From: Gossypium raimondii
Lineage: Eukaryota; Streptophyta; Magnoliopsida; Malvales; Malvaceae
Length of the DNA stretch: 64,000 nt
NCBI RefSeq assembly: GCF_025698545.1
Contig: NC_068570.1
Span: 52,037,924-52,101,923 of the forward strand
Direction: 5' to 3'
Shown: piece by piece, positions 11,271-21,812 of the stretch
How the letters are laid out: every line of letters begins with the position of its first letter
Numbering within the stretch: the stretch's first letter is position 1
Translations under genes and position numbers: made by a program
Notes under the pieces: generated by a model
What the model was told of the DNA's origin: nothing
Seen by the model: only the letters and a program-made list of their open reading frames with translations
Database searches by the model: none

Positions 11271-11747
11271 TGACGAAATCTTCTGAAATCCTTTGTTTTT
11301 AATGGAACAAATTATCAGTTATCTTGCCTTGTTTTTCTGTTAATTAAAAGTTACACTTTGGCTCTATGGCTTTGAATTATTCAAGCATGTTGTGTTGTGG
11401 AAAAATTGGAACTTGATGATGATGATTGTAGAGCCATCAACTGATACTGAACTGAGCAACAGAATCCCAAAAATTTTTAATAATGCTTTTTTTCCCTCAC
11501 TTCTCTTTTACAATCTTTAGGTACAAATTTTCCTATGCATTCATAAGGAAAGTTTGATTTCCATTGGGAGCAAGCCTTTGATTTCCATTGGGAGCAAGCC
11601 TTGGAAATCTTTACTTAGTATATATTTATAGGTATTTATGCATTAAACGAAATTAATTGTTTCCCCATAAAATAAATTTTATATTTTGATAACTTAATTT
11701 TATATATTATGAGTTAGAATAAAGAAGTTAAAAGCTACATTAAAAAA
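11271..11747. other. 3' flank of MPC with a 24-bp tandem duplication
   Basis: This interval probably begins with the MPC 3' UTR. At 11553-11600 a 24-base unit, TTTGATTTCCATTGGGAGCA plus AGCC, occurs twice in perfect tandem, a recent replication-slippage product. No gene is seen. Confidence 0.6.
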
Positions 11748-12040
11748 GGGTAAATTACATTATTAATTACTAAATTAAGGGTAAGTTTTGTTTTGGTCAC
11801 TTAATTTAAAAAGTACAATTTGATACAATGGATCAAGATCTATTGAACTGTAGAAGGTAAAAAAGCTTTTTATTGGTGCAAGCAATGTGAATAAAGAAAA
11901 TTATATAATATCAATTTTAACAACCCAATCATTTAAATAAAAACTTTTGAATAGTTCAATGACTAAATTATAACATTTTTAATTAAGTGACCAAAACGAA
12001 AATTTGCCTATAGTTTAGTGACTAATACTGCAATTTATCC
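11748..12040. repeat. Inverted-repeat miniature element
   Basis: The left end GGGTAAATTACATTATTAATTAC and the reverse-complemented right end GGATAAATTGCAGTATTAGTCAC align. So do the internal TTTTGTTTTGGTCACTTAATT blocks of both arms. About 293 bp, noncoding, a typical foldback miniature. Confidence 0.65.
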
Positions 12041-13738
12041 GAAAAGAAACCTACATTTTTTTAGCTAGCAACTGAAAAAACTAACTTATATATTATTTTT
12101 ATTCATTAATTATCTGTATTATATAATTAATTAACCCAAAAGATATACCAACCCAACCCAGTCATTCATATAACCCAACCCAACCCTAGAAATCTAAACC
12201 CAAAATCATTCTTATTCTCCCTCTCTCACACTGCAGCTGCTGGCTCTTCCCATCGCAGCCATCTCTTTGTCGGTCGACGGTTGCTTCCTGGTCAGAGAGA
12301 AAGGTAAAATCCCTCCTTGGCTCTCTCGACTTTCTGTGTTTATGTAAAACCAGATGTTGCTCAAATTAACACCAAAATTCCTTTTTATCAGTATATTTAG
12401 CTTCAAATATCATTTGGCAGTAGGCTTTTTGTATTTGAATTTATGCAATTGAAAACCAGTGATCCCATTGAAGCAGCCCATGTGGTGTTAATAAGAAGGC
12501 TTCAAAAATGGTCCAATATAACAACCCAGCTTGTATCTAATAAAACTCATCGTTTTAGGTCTTTAGTTTAACCCTTTTCTTTCTTCCTTTTTTTTTTCCA
12601 ACGCCAGACTCACTAGTCGAATAATCGTACAGTCCAGAGGCACCCACTCCTTTCTTTCTTGCTTACTGTCTCTCTTCATTACCATAAAATTATATTTCTC
12701 TCCATCGACCCCCTATCCCAAGCTCTCAGCTGCACCAGGTCAGTATTTCTATAAAGTGTTTTTTTTTTTTGTATTTATTTAGCTAAGGGATTTGAAAATT
12801 GCGGGAAGTTGCTGCCGATCACGATTCTCTATTCACCTTCTTGTTATGCTTCCAAACCTTTGAGTGCCTTGGAATGTTATGATACTGAAACCATATTTGC
12901 TTCTTACTCTGCTGCTTTTTATACATAATGTAGTTAAATGCTTTTTTTTTTCTATAGATATGGTCTGTTTATGTTTGTTTGGGTCGAAGGAATTGTCATT
13001 TGAAATCTTGAAATTTACGTGAGATCCGAGTGTTATGTTAATAAAACAATGTTAGTGAATGTTGGATTAATTTTAATGCATAACGAATTATTGAATGTTG
13101 GGATGGAACGGTAGCTACTAATCGTTTAGAGATAGCTTAAAAATTGCTAGTCTTTGGATATTGCTGAACCATGACTAAGCTTCTTAAACAATGTTTAATT
13201 TGATTTGAGTTTAGCTGATATAGTTTTGCTTTATAATTTGAATATCCTTGGTGGCAGCATTATACATTGATTGATATTTGTGCTTCTGCTTTTTAGGGTT
13301 GTCTGCTTTTAATCTTATTATGTGGAGATTGTTCCTGCTCTGTGTTTCACTTTCTCCTGAAGTCTTTAGCTTAAACAGGAATGAAGCTCATTGTTTTAGC
13401 TTTATTGTTTCTCGTAATGTTAAAAGAGAGTATTTACAAGGAGATTCCATCTCTCTCTCTGCAGTGCTTCGTCATGATGGTTCTTGATCATCTTTGTCTG
13501 CATGTAAATGCTTAACACTGGAACTTGTATTTTGCAGGAAGTAATTTGAAGGTTTTATGAACTCTACAATCTCCGACGCGAAATCAATTGAGTTTATTTC
13601 CGTTTTTATCCATTTATTGCATAGAATGCTAATATCTAGCTTTTGGGGTCTTGTTGCATCCACTATTCAGTGTTGAGAGAATACAAAAACTTTTTTTTCT
13701 CCTTTTTCCCCAATTCGTCACATTTATCTTCGATTTTA
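12041..13738 (+). other. Upstream and 5' UTR region of the GART gene
   Basis: A pyrimidine-rich stretch near 12600-12738 ends in a good donor (CACCAG|GTCAGT, exon end 12738), and a good acceptor TTTTGCAG lies just before 13538. The simplest model is a 5' UTR exon at ~12600-12738, an 800-bp leader intron, and a second leader piece at 13538-13738. An earlier donor-like AAAG|GTAAAA near 12302 follows a similar CT-rich stretch and could be an alternative first exon. The leader model is inference and is not shown by transcripts. Confidence 0.45.
13557..13676 (+). other. Possible 39-codon uORF in the GART leader
   Basis: If transcripts use the 13538 acceptor, the first ATG in the leader is at 13557. 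It opens 39 codons (MNSTISDAKSIEFISVF...) closed by TGA at 13676, 62 bases before the main ATG at 13739. The peptide is hydrophobic at its C-terminal half. Whether it is translated or regulates GART is unknown. Confidence 0.4.
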
Positions 13739-15466
13739 ATGGAACCACGAAGCTTGTTCTCTGGGTTTTGCTCAAACTCAATAACCCCATTATATAGAAA
13801 TCCTCAAAATCCATTATCTTCCTCACCACCTTCTCTTTCTTATCCTTGTTTCAATCAATCCAAACATCAAGTTTCTTTTGAAATCCAATATTTCCTATCT
13901 TCTCAAAGGTTGAGGTCTGTAAGAAGATTACTGTGTAAAAACAGTGTAGAAAAAGTAAGTAATCTTGTCTCTGAGAAGGAAGGTTCAAAATCATGGGTTA
14001 AGCGGAAAAGGCTAGCTGTTTTTGTCTCTGGTGGAGGCTCGAATTTCAGGTCAATTAACCAAGCATGCATTGAAGGCTTTGTCAATGGAGATGTTGTAGT
14101 TTTGGTCACTAATAAACATGGTAATTTGTTCTCTTAAATAAAATGCTAGTGAAATTTATAATTTTGTAAGTCTGTTTGTAATTTGCCAGAATATAATTGC
14201 TTTAACAAAAACTTTGAATTAGAATATAATTTAAGTAATGTTATTCAAATTTACAAGTTTAGTTGCTGCCCTTGAGTCTTGAGATGATGAAATCTTTCTT
14301 GCAACTTCAGGAATCATGTATATTCTTTTTTTTTTTTTTTGATTATGGCAGCTTGTGGAGGTGCACAATATGCTAGAGATAAAGGCATCCCAGTTATTTT
14401 GTTCCCAAAAACAAAAGATGAACCTGACGGTCTATCTCCTGATGACCTTGTAAAGGTTCTTAGGTTGTTTCTTCTTTCAAATCTGGTTATCTTGGTTAGT
14501 TTCTTTTGGCATTCATAAATAGTAGTGGTATACGATTTTTATTATTTTTCTTATGCTTAGTCTCTTATCATATTAACTGTTTACCTATATAATACAATCC
14601 AAAGGAAGCTTTTGATGCTCTTAAAATTTTTGAGAGTTTCTTATCATCTTTTTATTGCTTATGGAAATGATTAATCACTTATTCTTGTATTACATTTTAT
14701 TGAACTCAGGGAATTTGAGGTTGATTTTATTCTTTTGGCTGGATATCTGAAACTTATACCGGCAGAGTTGATTCGAGCTTATTCTAGATCAATTTTCAAC
14801 ATCCATCCATCTCTTCTTCCATCTTTTGGAGGTAAAGGCTATTATGGTATGAAAGTGCATAAAGCAGTTATTGCTTCTGGAGCAAGGTATAATTTTGCCT
14901 TTAGTTTCACATATCATGTTTCTGTTTTAGTCTTCTTTGTATTTTTATTGTTATTCTTGGCATTTTGAATTTTATCAGTTAGTGAAGTCTTCTTTCTTGT
15001 TCATGATTGTTTAGATACTCAGGTGCAACAATACACTTTGTTGATGAGCATTACGATACGGGTCGAATACTTGCACAGAAAATTGTCCCTGTGCTTGCAA
15101 ATGACACCGCTGAGGAGTTAGCTGCTAGGGTTTTGCGAGAGGTGAGGTTCTTTTATGTTGTTTTTTCCTTAAGAAAATGTTTTTGTACATTTAACATCAC
15201 ACCGAAACGAATCACACAATAGTAAATTGATAGTAAGATGGTGACGAAATCAAGGTATACTTATTGCCAAGTTCATTTTCATATTCTGCGTTGCAAATCA
15301 AAAAGCTCATTAAGGATTTAGCAACTTTACAATGATTATCGTACTTTTACAGGAACATAAATTATACGTAGAGGTGACAACTGCTTTATGCGAAGACCGG
15401 ATAGTTTGGAGAGAAGACGGTGTTCCTCTCATTCAGAGCAAAGAAAATCCAGAAGAATATTACTAA
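13739..15466 (+). CDS. Phosphoribosylglycinamide formyltransferase, chloroplast
   Basis: PurN-type GAR transformylase, the third step of de novo purine synthesis: it moves a formyl group from 10-formyl-tetrahydrofolate to glycinamide ribonucleotide, in plastids. Five exons (13739-14120, 14352-14463, 14710-14886, 15015-15141, 15353-15466) join in frame to 303 aa. Residues 1-~88 are Ser-rich and unlike bacterial PurN, as expected of a plastid transit peptide. The catalytic domain starts at RLAVFVSGGGSNFRSI (97-102 is the phosphate-binding SGGGSN). The active-site residues Asn195 and His197 lie in FNIHPSLLPSF, and Asp238 lies in VDEHYDTGRIL. The folate-side block GYLKLIPAELI is present. The ATG at 13739 was chosen because it is the first in-frame ATG; an upstream TTG would extend the frame but is not a likely start. 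Confidence 0.94.
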
Positions 15467-15764
15467 CAAAACTTAATTGCAGCACTTGCATTTTGTTATT
15501 TAGACGGTTGGAAGTTATTGTATCCTTAAACTCAGATGTTATGATTTTGCAAGTACAACAATAAGTTGGGAGATTACATATTTTTCCCGGTATGCAAACA
15601 TGTGCTTAGGCATTTTCCTTTTTATTGTTGTAAATGGAAACTGTTTTGCTTTTCAAGTTCTCATCATCTATTGAGAGAAAATGCTTATGCTTAGCTTGCT
15701 ATTATACTAATTTTTGAGAGTGAATGGAGCAAAAATGCCAAAAAATAAATATTTTATAAATTTA
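15467..15764. other. 3' flank of GART
   Basis: This interval probably contains the GART 3' UTR and terminator region, ending at a TTA target-site copy next to the miniature that begins at 15765. I saw no other gene. Confidence 0.4.
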
Positions 15765-15917
15765 GGGTGGGTTTAGATTGGCGGTGCGTTTACCTGCGGT
15801 TAGTGTGCGTTTACTTGCGGTTAGTGTAAAAGCAACTGTGATAGTGATATTAGATATTGTAGTGTAAGACAAAAAATAAGCTAAACATAGCGTACTGTAT
15901 CCCATTGAAACCCACCC
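15765..15917. mobile_element. Tourist-like (PIF/Harbinger) miniature, 153 bp
   Basis: The inverted ends are GGGTGGGTTT at 15765 and AAACCCACCC ending at 15917. They are flanked by the 3-bp direct repeat TTA (15762-15764 and 15918-15920), the target choice of PIF/Harbinger elements. Inside is a directly repeated TGCGTTTAC(C/T)TGCGGTTAGTG phrase. It is noncoding. Confidence 0.85.
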
Positions 15918-16107
15918 TTAACCTAGCTAGTTTCAAATGACTTGTGTTTTCTTTTTGTACCTTAGTTTGATAAATTTACTTGTCTAAATATTTGAGGGAT
16001 GATTTGGAGAAAGTGAAGAACAAATTGAATGAGGATATAATTAACAAAGCTTTATTTTCTGATAAAAATGAAAATGCTTTTTATCTATTCCCGCTACTTG
16101 ATTGTAA
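15918..16107. other. Short intergenic spacer
   Basis: No recognisable features. Confidence 0.4.
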
Positions 16108-16438
16108 ACAGGGGTATATTTTGGTTTTAATCCTTCTATTATATTAAAATTTGAGAACTAATTTTTCTTTGACATAATGTACTATTATCAGTAGGTTCAA
16201 ACTGATTACACCTCAAGTTAGTTGTCTTCATTAAAGTGACTACTTTTGGGTAAGTGAAAATCTAGCCAATCATATCCAATCGATAATAAATTAACATGTT
16301 AGATGAAGGCTGATGGCTTTTTTAAAAATATCTATATTACCATTTTAACGAAAGCAACTAACTTTAAGGGGTTTTCAATTTAGACCTACAAATTGTGTCA
16401 AATTATAGTAGGGGGATTAAATACAAAATATTTACACA
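16108..16438. repeat. Inverted-repeat miniature element
   Basis: Left phrases (ATATTTTGGTTTTAATCC, then AGTTAGTTGTCTTCATTAAA) reappear as TATTTTGTATTTAATCC and AGTTAGTTGCTTTCGTTAAA in the reverse complement of the right half. About 330 bp, noncoding. It ends just before the possible promoter of the 29-aa ORF. Confidence 0.5.
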
Positions 16439-16662
16439 GAAGAGGGACTAAAAGCAGAATTAGAGGTGTTTTGTGTCAGCGTCACACTGATCCCCGTTTT
16501 TAACTCCATAAAGATGTGCGGCTGAGATCTCTCCTCCTTTTCAGTTGCCCTAGATATTTCCTCTATATAAACAATAACAAACAGATACAGCGCCTAGGGT
16601 TTTATATTAGTATCGGCTCTTCAGTCTTGGAGCTTTCCCCTCCGTTTTCGACAATTAAGAAA

Positions 16663-16752
16663 ATGATGACAAGGTATGGAAGCTACATGTACCAAGGGAA
16701 GGGTGTGAGTGAAATCAGTACCCTTGATCTTGACTTGCCAATGTGGCTGTAG
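16663..16752 (+). CDS. Possible 29-aa peptide with promoter-like upstream
   Basis: A 29-codon frame, MMTRYGSYMYQGKGVSEIST then LDLDLPMWL, opens at an ATG in good context (AAGAAAATGATG). It lies ~100 bases after a TATA-like CTATATAAAC (about 16563) and CT-rich leader-like DNA. A clean donor-like AAAG|GTAAGAGT follows near 16938, so a spliced transcript is plausible. I do not recognise the peptide. It has no signal peptide and ends in an acidic/aliphatic tail with Trp. It could be a small secreted-independent peptide, a uORF, or noncoding RNA chance content. Confidence 0.35.
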   Translation: MMTRYGSYMYQGKGVSEISTLDLDLPMWL

Positions 16753-17714
16753 CTATATCAAATCTAAATGGCTGAGAAGTTAACTGGCCGGTTGTCGTGA
16801 TTATTCTCCGTCGACTAATCTGCTTACCGAACTTCTCACAGTTTCGTTTTTCTTTTTCATTTGCTCATCTATAGTTATTTCTTTATCAATACTGTTTCGA
16901 GTTTCAGCACTATTCTCACCATTCTTGCTCATTGAAAGGTAAGAGTCATCGGCCGGTTTAACCGATTCAATGGGGAGATGTAGTAGGACTTAAATCTAAT
17001 TCAAATGCATTTATTATAGCTAACTGAATTAAAGCTAATTAAATTTTAAGATAAATAACATTTAAGTTTATATTTTGATTAATTAATTTTAAAAAATTAT
17101 AAAATAAGTATTCAATTTTTTTTGAAGATTTTCATTAAATTGGTTAAAATAATAAAGAACTACAATGAGATTACGTATTTTGACATTATCTGAGAATAGA
17201 AAATTATGGGACAGTTTTAGGTCGTCAGAAGCTGCAATCGATAATCTCAAAAGGCCTCTAATCACGTCGAGAGGCCACATTGCAGGCCACTTCCATATTT
17301 CTTTCTTCTTAAAAGCCAATCATCCATAAGTTTCCAACTTCATACTTCCACATCTCCAGTTTTCTTTTTTCTTTTTATTGAAACCGAAATAGTTGTTCTT
17401 ACCACTACATTACGGGTATACTTAAGGAAAACTGTTAGCTTACCCTTCCTGATTTCTTAAAAGAATCACCAACTTATTTGATCATTAATTTTTTTTTTTT
17501 ATGCTGCAAACCCACGTTACTTTCTATTACATCCAAACTGTCACAGCTACAAATTTCCTCTTGGCATTGGCAAAGAAGCTAGATGGGTTTTTTGACTTCC
17601 ATTGTTGTCTTCTTCATTGTCTTTAGTTTAACTTCTTTAATCCAATGAAACTTGACATTCAATTGTTGTCAAGCTTAGATAGGAAAGCTAAATAATAATA
17701 ATAAGTAGGGCAAG
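16753..17714. other. Intergenic, AT-rich, no further gene seen
   Basis: It may include downstream exons of the small transcript above, but none could be supported. The rest is AT-rich. Confidence 0.4.
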
Positions 17715-18171
17715 TAGACCTGATCATGAGTCAGATCAGTATAAAATTTTAATCTCGAGTTTGGCTCAGGCTGAAAAATGAGTTTTAAATTTTGTTTAAG
17801 TTCGGCCCAAATAAAAAAATGCTAAATCAGAGCTCGACTCGATTCGTTTGTATTAATTTTTTATTATATAAAAACAAATTTAAAAAAACATAATACATCA
17901 AATACACTAAAAATATTAAAACAAATATTTTCCAAAATACTTAACTAACACTAAGATAATTACAAATAACAACAAAATAATAGCAAAATAACAATAGAGA
18001 AAAAAATTTAGACAAATTTGGATTGGGTCAGACTAGACCCAGATCAAAAAATCTTACATGAGGCTTAATCCGTTTAAAAAATGAACTTTAGGTTTTATCC
18101 AAACCTATTTTTTGATCAAAATCTTTCTAAACCATTAAGTTTGTAGGAATGAAATTACCATCATCGTTCTT
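17715..18171. mobile_element. Worn hAT-type miniature, ~457 bp
   Basis: It begins TAGACCTGATCATGAGTC, close to the end of the 420-bp hAT miniature at 4616. It is bracketed by a perfect 8-bp direct repeat AGGGCAAG (17707-17714 and 18172-18179). The right terminal repeat is badly eroded. Pairs such as TTTGGATTGGGTCAGACTAG in the interior recall the GGGTCGGGC arms of the younger copy. The 8-bp duplication is the main support. Confidence 0.7.
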
Positions 18172-18534
18172 AGGGCAAGGGATAGATGCCTATCTTAGAT
18201 GTCCAATATTAATTACTCTAAAAAGCGTAATTAGATAAGTTGGTCATATAAATATATGCAATAGAATTTCCATTTTTCCAACAAAAAGAAAAAAGAAGAA
18301 AGATACCAAAAGACCCATCCATAGTTTGATTCCACAGATATGGAAAGTATGATTATGTCTTTTTCTTTTCAACCATTGGTGGCATTGCTTTTATCTAACT
18401 TCTAATAATTGGAGAATGCATTGTCATTAAGATGCTGAAGAAGCCACCTGAAGTGTCCTCTTCTCTACACTATCTCACCATCCCTACAATTTTTTATGAC
18501 CTGTTGCTAGAGATTATATTATTTGTTTTAATTA
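18172..18534. other. Intergenic, no gene seen
   Basis: AT-rich DNA without recognisable coding or repeat structure. Confidence 0.4.
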
Positions 18535-19269
18535 AGGGTAAACCATCTCGTTCCTAATCTAACTTTTAGGGTGCTTTCATTTTAGTCACCCAACCATTAA
18601 ATCTCTATCGGCGGTTAACTATATATATCATATCATGTTCATACTTTTATTTTGCCACCCAAATTTTTTTTAAAAGTATTGATTCGGTAAAAAAAAAGAA
18701 ATAAAAGTGAAAATGCGTCAAAAACTAAAATAATGCATTAAAAATCATTAAATTACACTTGTTTATTACATTCTTGAAAATTCTAAATTTCTTTTTTTTC
18801 AATATTGAAAATTTAAATTTCAAATTATAAAATTAATTAAATAATTTGTTGAAATTATTATATCCCTTGATAATGTTAACCAATTTGTTACACTAATATT
18901 GAAATTAATTAAATTAATCTCTTTCTACATTTTAAAATTTTATTTTATGCTTCGACATTATTCTTAATGAAATCAACAAATACAAATTGACAAATTTTAA
19001 AGCATTATTTTAGTTTCTATGCTTCTTCACTTTAATCCTTAATGTTTTTTTCACAATAAATACTTTAAAAAATGATATTTTTAGGTGATCAAAATGAAAA
19101 TGTGAACATGAAATGGCGTGTGCAATTAACTGTCGTAAGAGATTTAAGATTGAGTGACTAAAATGAAAGTACTCTAAAAGTTGAATAACAAAATTGCATG
19201 AATTTCATTTTGTGTGACCAAAATGAAAACTCTAAAAGTTGAGTAACCAACTAAAGTTGTTTACCATTT
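18535..19269. repeat. Foldback element with a duplicated right arm
   Basis: Left arm phrases GGGTAAACCATCTC, CAACTTTTAGGGTGCTTTCA-like and TTTTAGTCACCCAA recur in reverse complement on the right. There, the CTCTAAAAGTTGA-plus-ACCAAAATGAAA segment is present twice (around 19150-19190 and 19215-19245), so the right arm has an internal duplication. It is about 735 bp and noncoding, with an A/T-rich core. Confidence 0.65.
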
Positions 19270-19341
19270 ACTTAAATATTCAAAGTTGAAAAGTACTCTT
19301 ATACACATAAGGGATAATGAAAGATTCTTATATAAAACAAG

Positions 19342-19789
19342 GGTTAATTCCACTAATGTTCTCAAACTATGGTTTAGATTTTAAATTAGTTCAATAATTT
19401 CAAGGCATTTTAATTTAGTCATCAAAGTATGTGTATCGTATCAATAAGATCCTTCTATTAGCCTGGCTATCAACTTAGGTGTTAAATGTCAATTCAGATA
19501 TGATCTAGAACATGATTAAAACACATGATCAAATTGTAAAATATTATATGGATCTAACATGTTAAAAACCTATGTCATTAGGGATATTCTTTTAACATGT
19601 AAAATCCAAAATTGTTGAAACAGCAGCTAGATATGAGTTTGGTATCTAACCCAAGCTAATGGTGAGATTGCCAAAAAGACTTAATTGATAAGATACGAAT
19701 ACTCCAAGGACTCATTTAGAATGTTTTTAAGTTTGGGGACCAATTTAGGGTCTAGGTCATAGTTTAGGGGTGTCTTCTAGAATTAATCC
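19342..19789. repeat. Miniature element, family shared with 62605-63110
   Basis: The left end GGGTTAATTCCACTAATGTT and CTCAAACTATGGTTTAGAT match the reverse complement of the right end of the copy near 63110, and the internal 'cttaggtgttaaatgtcaatt' block has a counterpart near 62730. The right end (ending 19789) is an imperfect inverted copy of the left. It is about 448 bp and noncoding, and it lies ~190 bp before the ATG of the next gene. Confidence 0.65.
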
Positions 19790-19975
19790 ATAAAAGAATG
19801 ATGCCGCCCAAGCTCTCGTTGTTGCCATTGAGCATTCACATTTCCAAAGTAGAGTTCACCCCATTTTGTTCTTTATAAATCTCATTCAAACGCTAATTCC
19901 TAGCTCTCCCAACTCTGCCCAAATCCATGCTATCTGACATTTGGTGATTTTATTTCATAAGGAGGTCCAATTCCA

Positions 19976-20455
19976 ATGGGTGCAAAAGCAAGCAAGCCCT
20001 CCAATTCAAAGCGAGATCAAGCCAAGTCATTTAGTTCAACTCAAAGATCATCCTCCATCATTGAATCCATGAAACCCGAGTGCTTAAAAAAGAGGAAGAA
20101 GAAGAATAAGAAGAAGCGGACAAAAGTGAGGACGTTGACTCTAGAGGATTGGCTATTAGCTTCACCTGGTCCTAAAGGGTTGAACCCAGATTATCTTAAT
20201 GGAGGTGAACTTCATGTCTTCAAACACTTGTCAAGAAGGGTACATCATCATCATCGAAGTGGACCCATTACAACAGGAGATAATAATTTGTGTTTGGAAC
20301 AGGGTTCAGGGGAGGATGTTTCAGGTTCTTCATTTAGGAGAAGCCATAATGGAAATTTGAAAAAGAAGGTTAGCTTTAAGTTGCCTGAAGAGGGTGACAT
20401 TGTGCTATTTTACTCAGCAGCTGAATCATTTGAGAGTGATTATCGATCCTTTTAA
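19976..20455 (+). CDS. Unknown plant protein, likely N-myristoylated
   Basis: Single-exon 159-aa frame with a TATA-like TTTATAAATC ~100 bases upstream. It starts MGAKASKPSNS: Gly2, Ser6 and basic residues nearby fit the N-myristoylation rule, so plasma-membrane attachment is plausible. Residues ~38-52 are strongly basic (KKRKKKNKKKRTK). Then come the block VRTLTLEDWLLASPGPKGLN and a Ser/His-rich spacer (VHHHHRSG). The C-terminal block KKKVSFKLPEEGDIVLFYS, followed by an acidic tail, has a shape I associate with several uncharacterised plant proteins that carry LTLEDWL and a terminal KVSFKLPEE motif. No enzyme motif is visible. It could be a membrane-bound adaptor; that is inference. Confidence 0.85.
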   Translation: MGAKASKPSNSKRDQAKSFSSTQRSSSIIESMKPECLKKRKKKNKKKRTKVRTLTLEDWLLASPGPKGLNPDYLNGGELHVFKHLSRRVHHHHRSGPITTGDNNLCLEQGSGEDVSGSSFRRSHNGNLKKKVSFKLPEEGDIVLFYSAAESFESDYRSF

Positions 20456-21636
20456 TGCCCGCTGCTACGTATTGCGTGTTGTTGGGCTTTTCTTTCACAT
20501 CCATCTTTTCTCTTGTTTCTACTTGATGTGAATGATCTCTTTATTGCAAATTACAAATGTTTTAGGTTTCTTTGAGTTAAAACACATTCTGAATGGGAGT
20601 TCTGATTTGCTTTTCTCATTTCGTTTTGCCAATATTAAAATTATTGTTTTTATTCATATATATATATGTAAGAATATATTATACAATAAACCCTCAAGTT
20701 TTTGTTGAAATATTCATAGATGATCTTTTTATGTTTATATGTCCTTGAAAATATTAGAAATGACTAATAAATATCAAATGGGACGAAGATAGGCAATTAT
20801 AGATGAATGTATATAACATTCGTGGGAGTATAAGTTGTAATCAAGTTCTAATTTCCATAGTGGATTGGGTTTGAGATTAGAACAAACCGTGCCAATAAAT
20901 TTGACCATATTTGTCCTTGTGTTGTTCTATTACCATCCTTAATTAAAATAATTCGAACTTTTAATAAATGGTTTCTAAACTTCTATAAAGCCCAAGTCAA
21001 TACTATTAATCTAGCTAATCATAGGTTCGCTCAACTAGATTTAAGTATAGTATCAATATCACACATGATTGTCCAAATTTAAGATATTTTATTGAAAATT
21101 TAAATTTAAATAACTTAACATATTTTATGGTATTTACATTATAGTATATCTATCCTTATGGTAAGATATGAATAATTTCTATTAGTTTGTATTAAGTATG
21201 GCTAAGATAAGGTATTCATGCGTTTAAGGTTAAGGGTTGAGTAAGGTCTGTAAAATAATTGAATAAATTTTTGAAAAGAACAGTGCATCTGTATGTTAAT
21301 AAAGGTATCCGTCATGATGGTCTGATAATATCGGACATGAATAAATTCGTAGCTGTGTGTGACTTAAAAACTAGACAATGTGGGTTCGTTTGTTTATGAA
21401 ATGGTTGAATTAGAGTTATCTGGAATCTGTTTTGTCTGAGTTGTATAATGACTTCGTCTGAAATCATATGAAATCTGATTATTGTTTATTTGAGAGTTTG
21501 GGGTTCTGGAGTAAAATGGCATGAAAATCATTTGAATGATCTACGTAGTATATTATCAGTATGGGTTATGTGGTATTTGTTCAGGGTATGATATGATTAA
21601 TAGTTTGTTGATACTTAGATCTGCATGAGTATTTGC
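20456..21636. other. 3' flank and repeat-like AT-rich DNA
   Basis: Contains the 3' UTR of the upstream gene and a short TATATATATATG tract near 20660. From about 21180 the texture resembles old LTR DNA and continues past the copia insertion (26397-26628), suggesting an older repeat that was interrupted. No gene is seen. Confidence 0.4.
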
Positions 21637-21812
21637 TGTTAGAGTAATAAGAGCAGTTAGAAGTCAGTTAGCAGTTAGAAGTCAGTTAACACAAACTGTA
21701 AGTAGTTAGCAGTTACGTTATTGTTTACGCGTATTACTATAAATGCATGTATCAATATACCATGAATGAGTAATGTAATCTTGATAGTCATATTATTCAA
21801 GATATTCTTTGT
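21637..21812 (+). repeat. 5' LTR of the copia element
   Basis: Aligns without gaps to 26205-26380. A TATA-like ACTATAAATGC lies near 21738, consistent with a plant LTR promoter. Confidence 0.9.
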
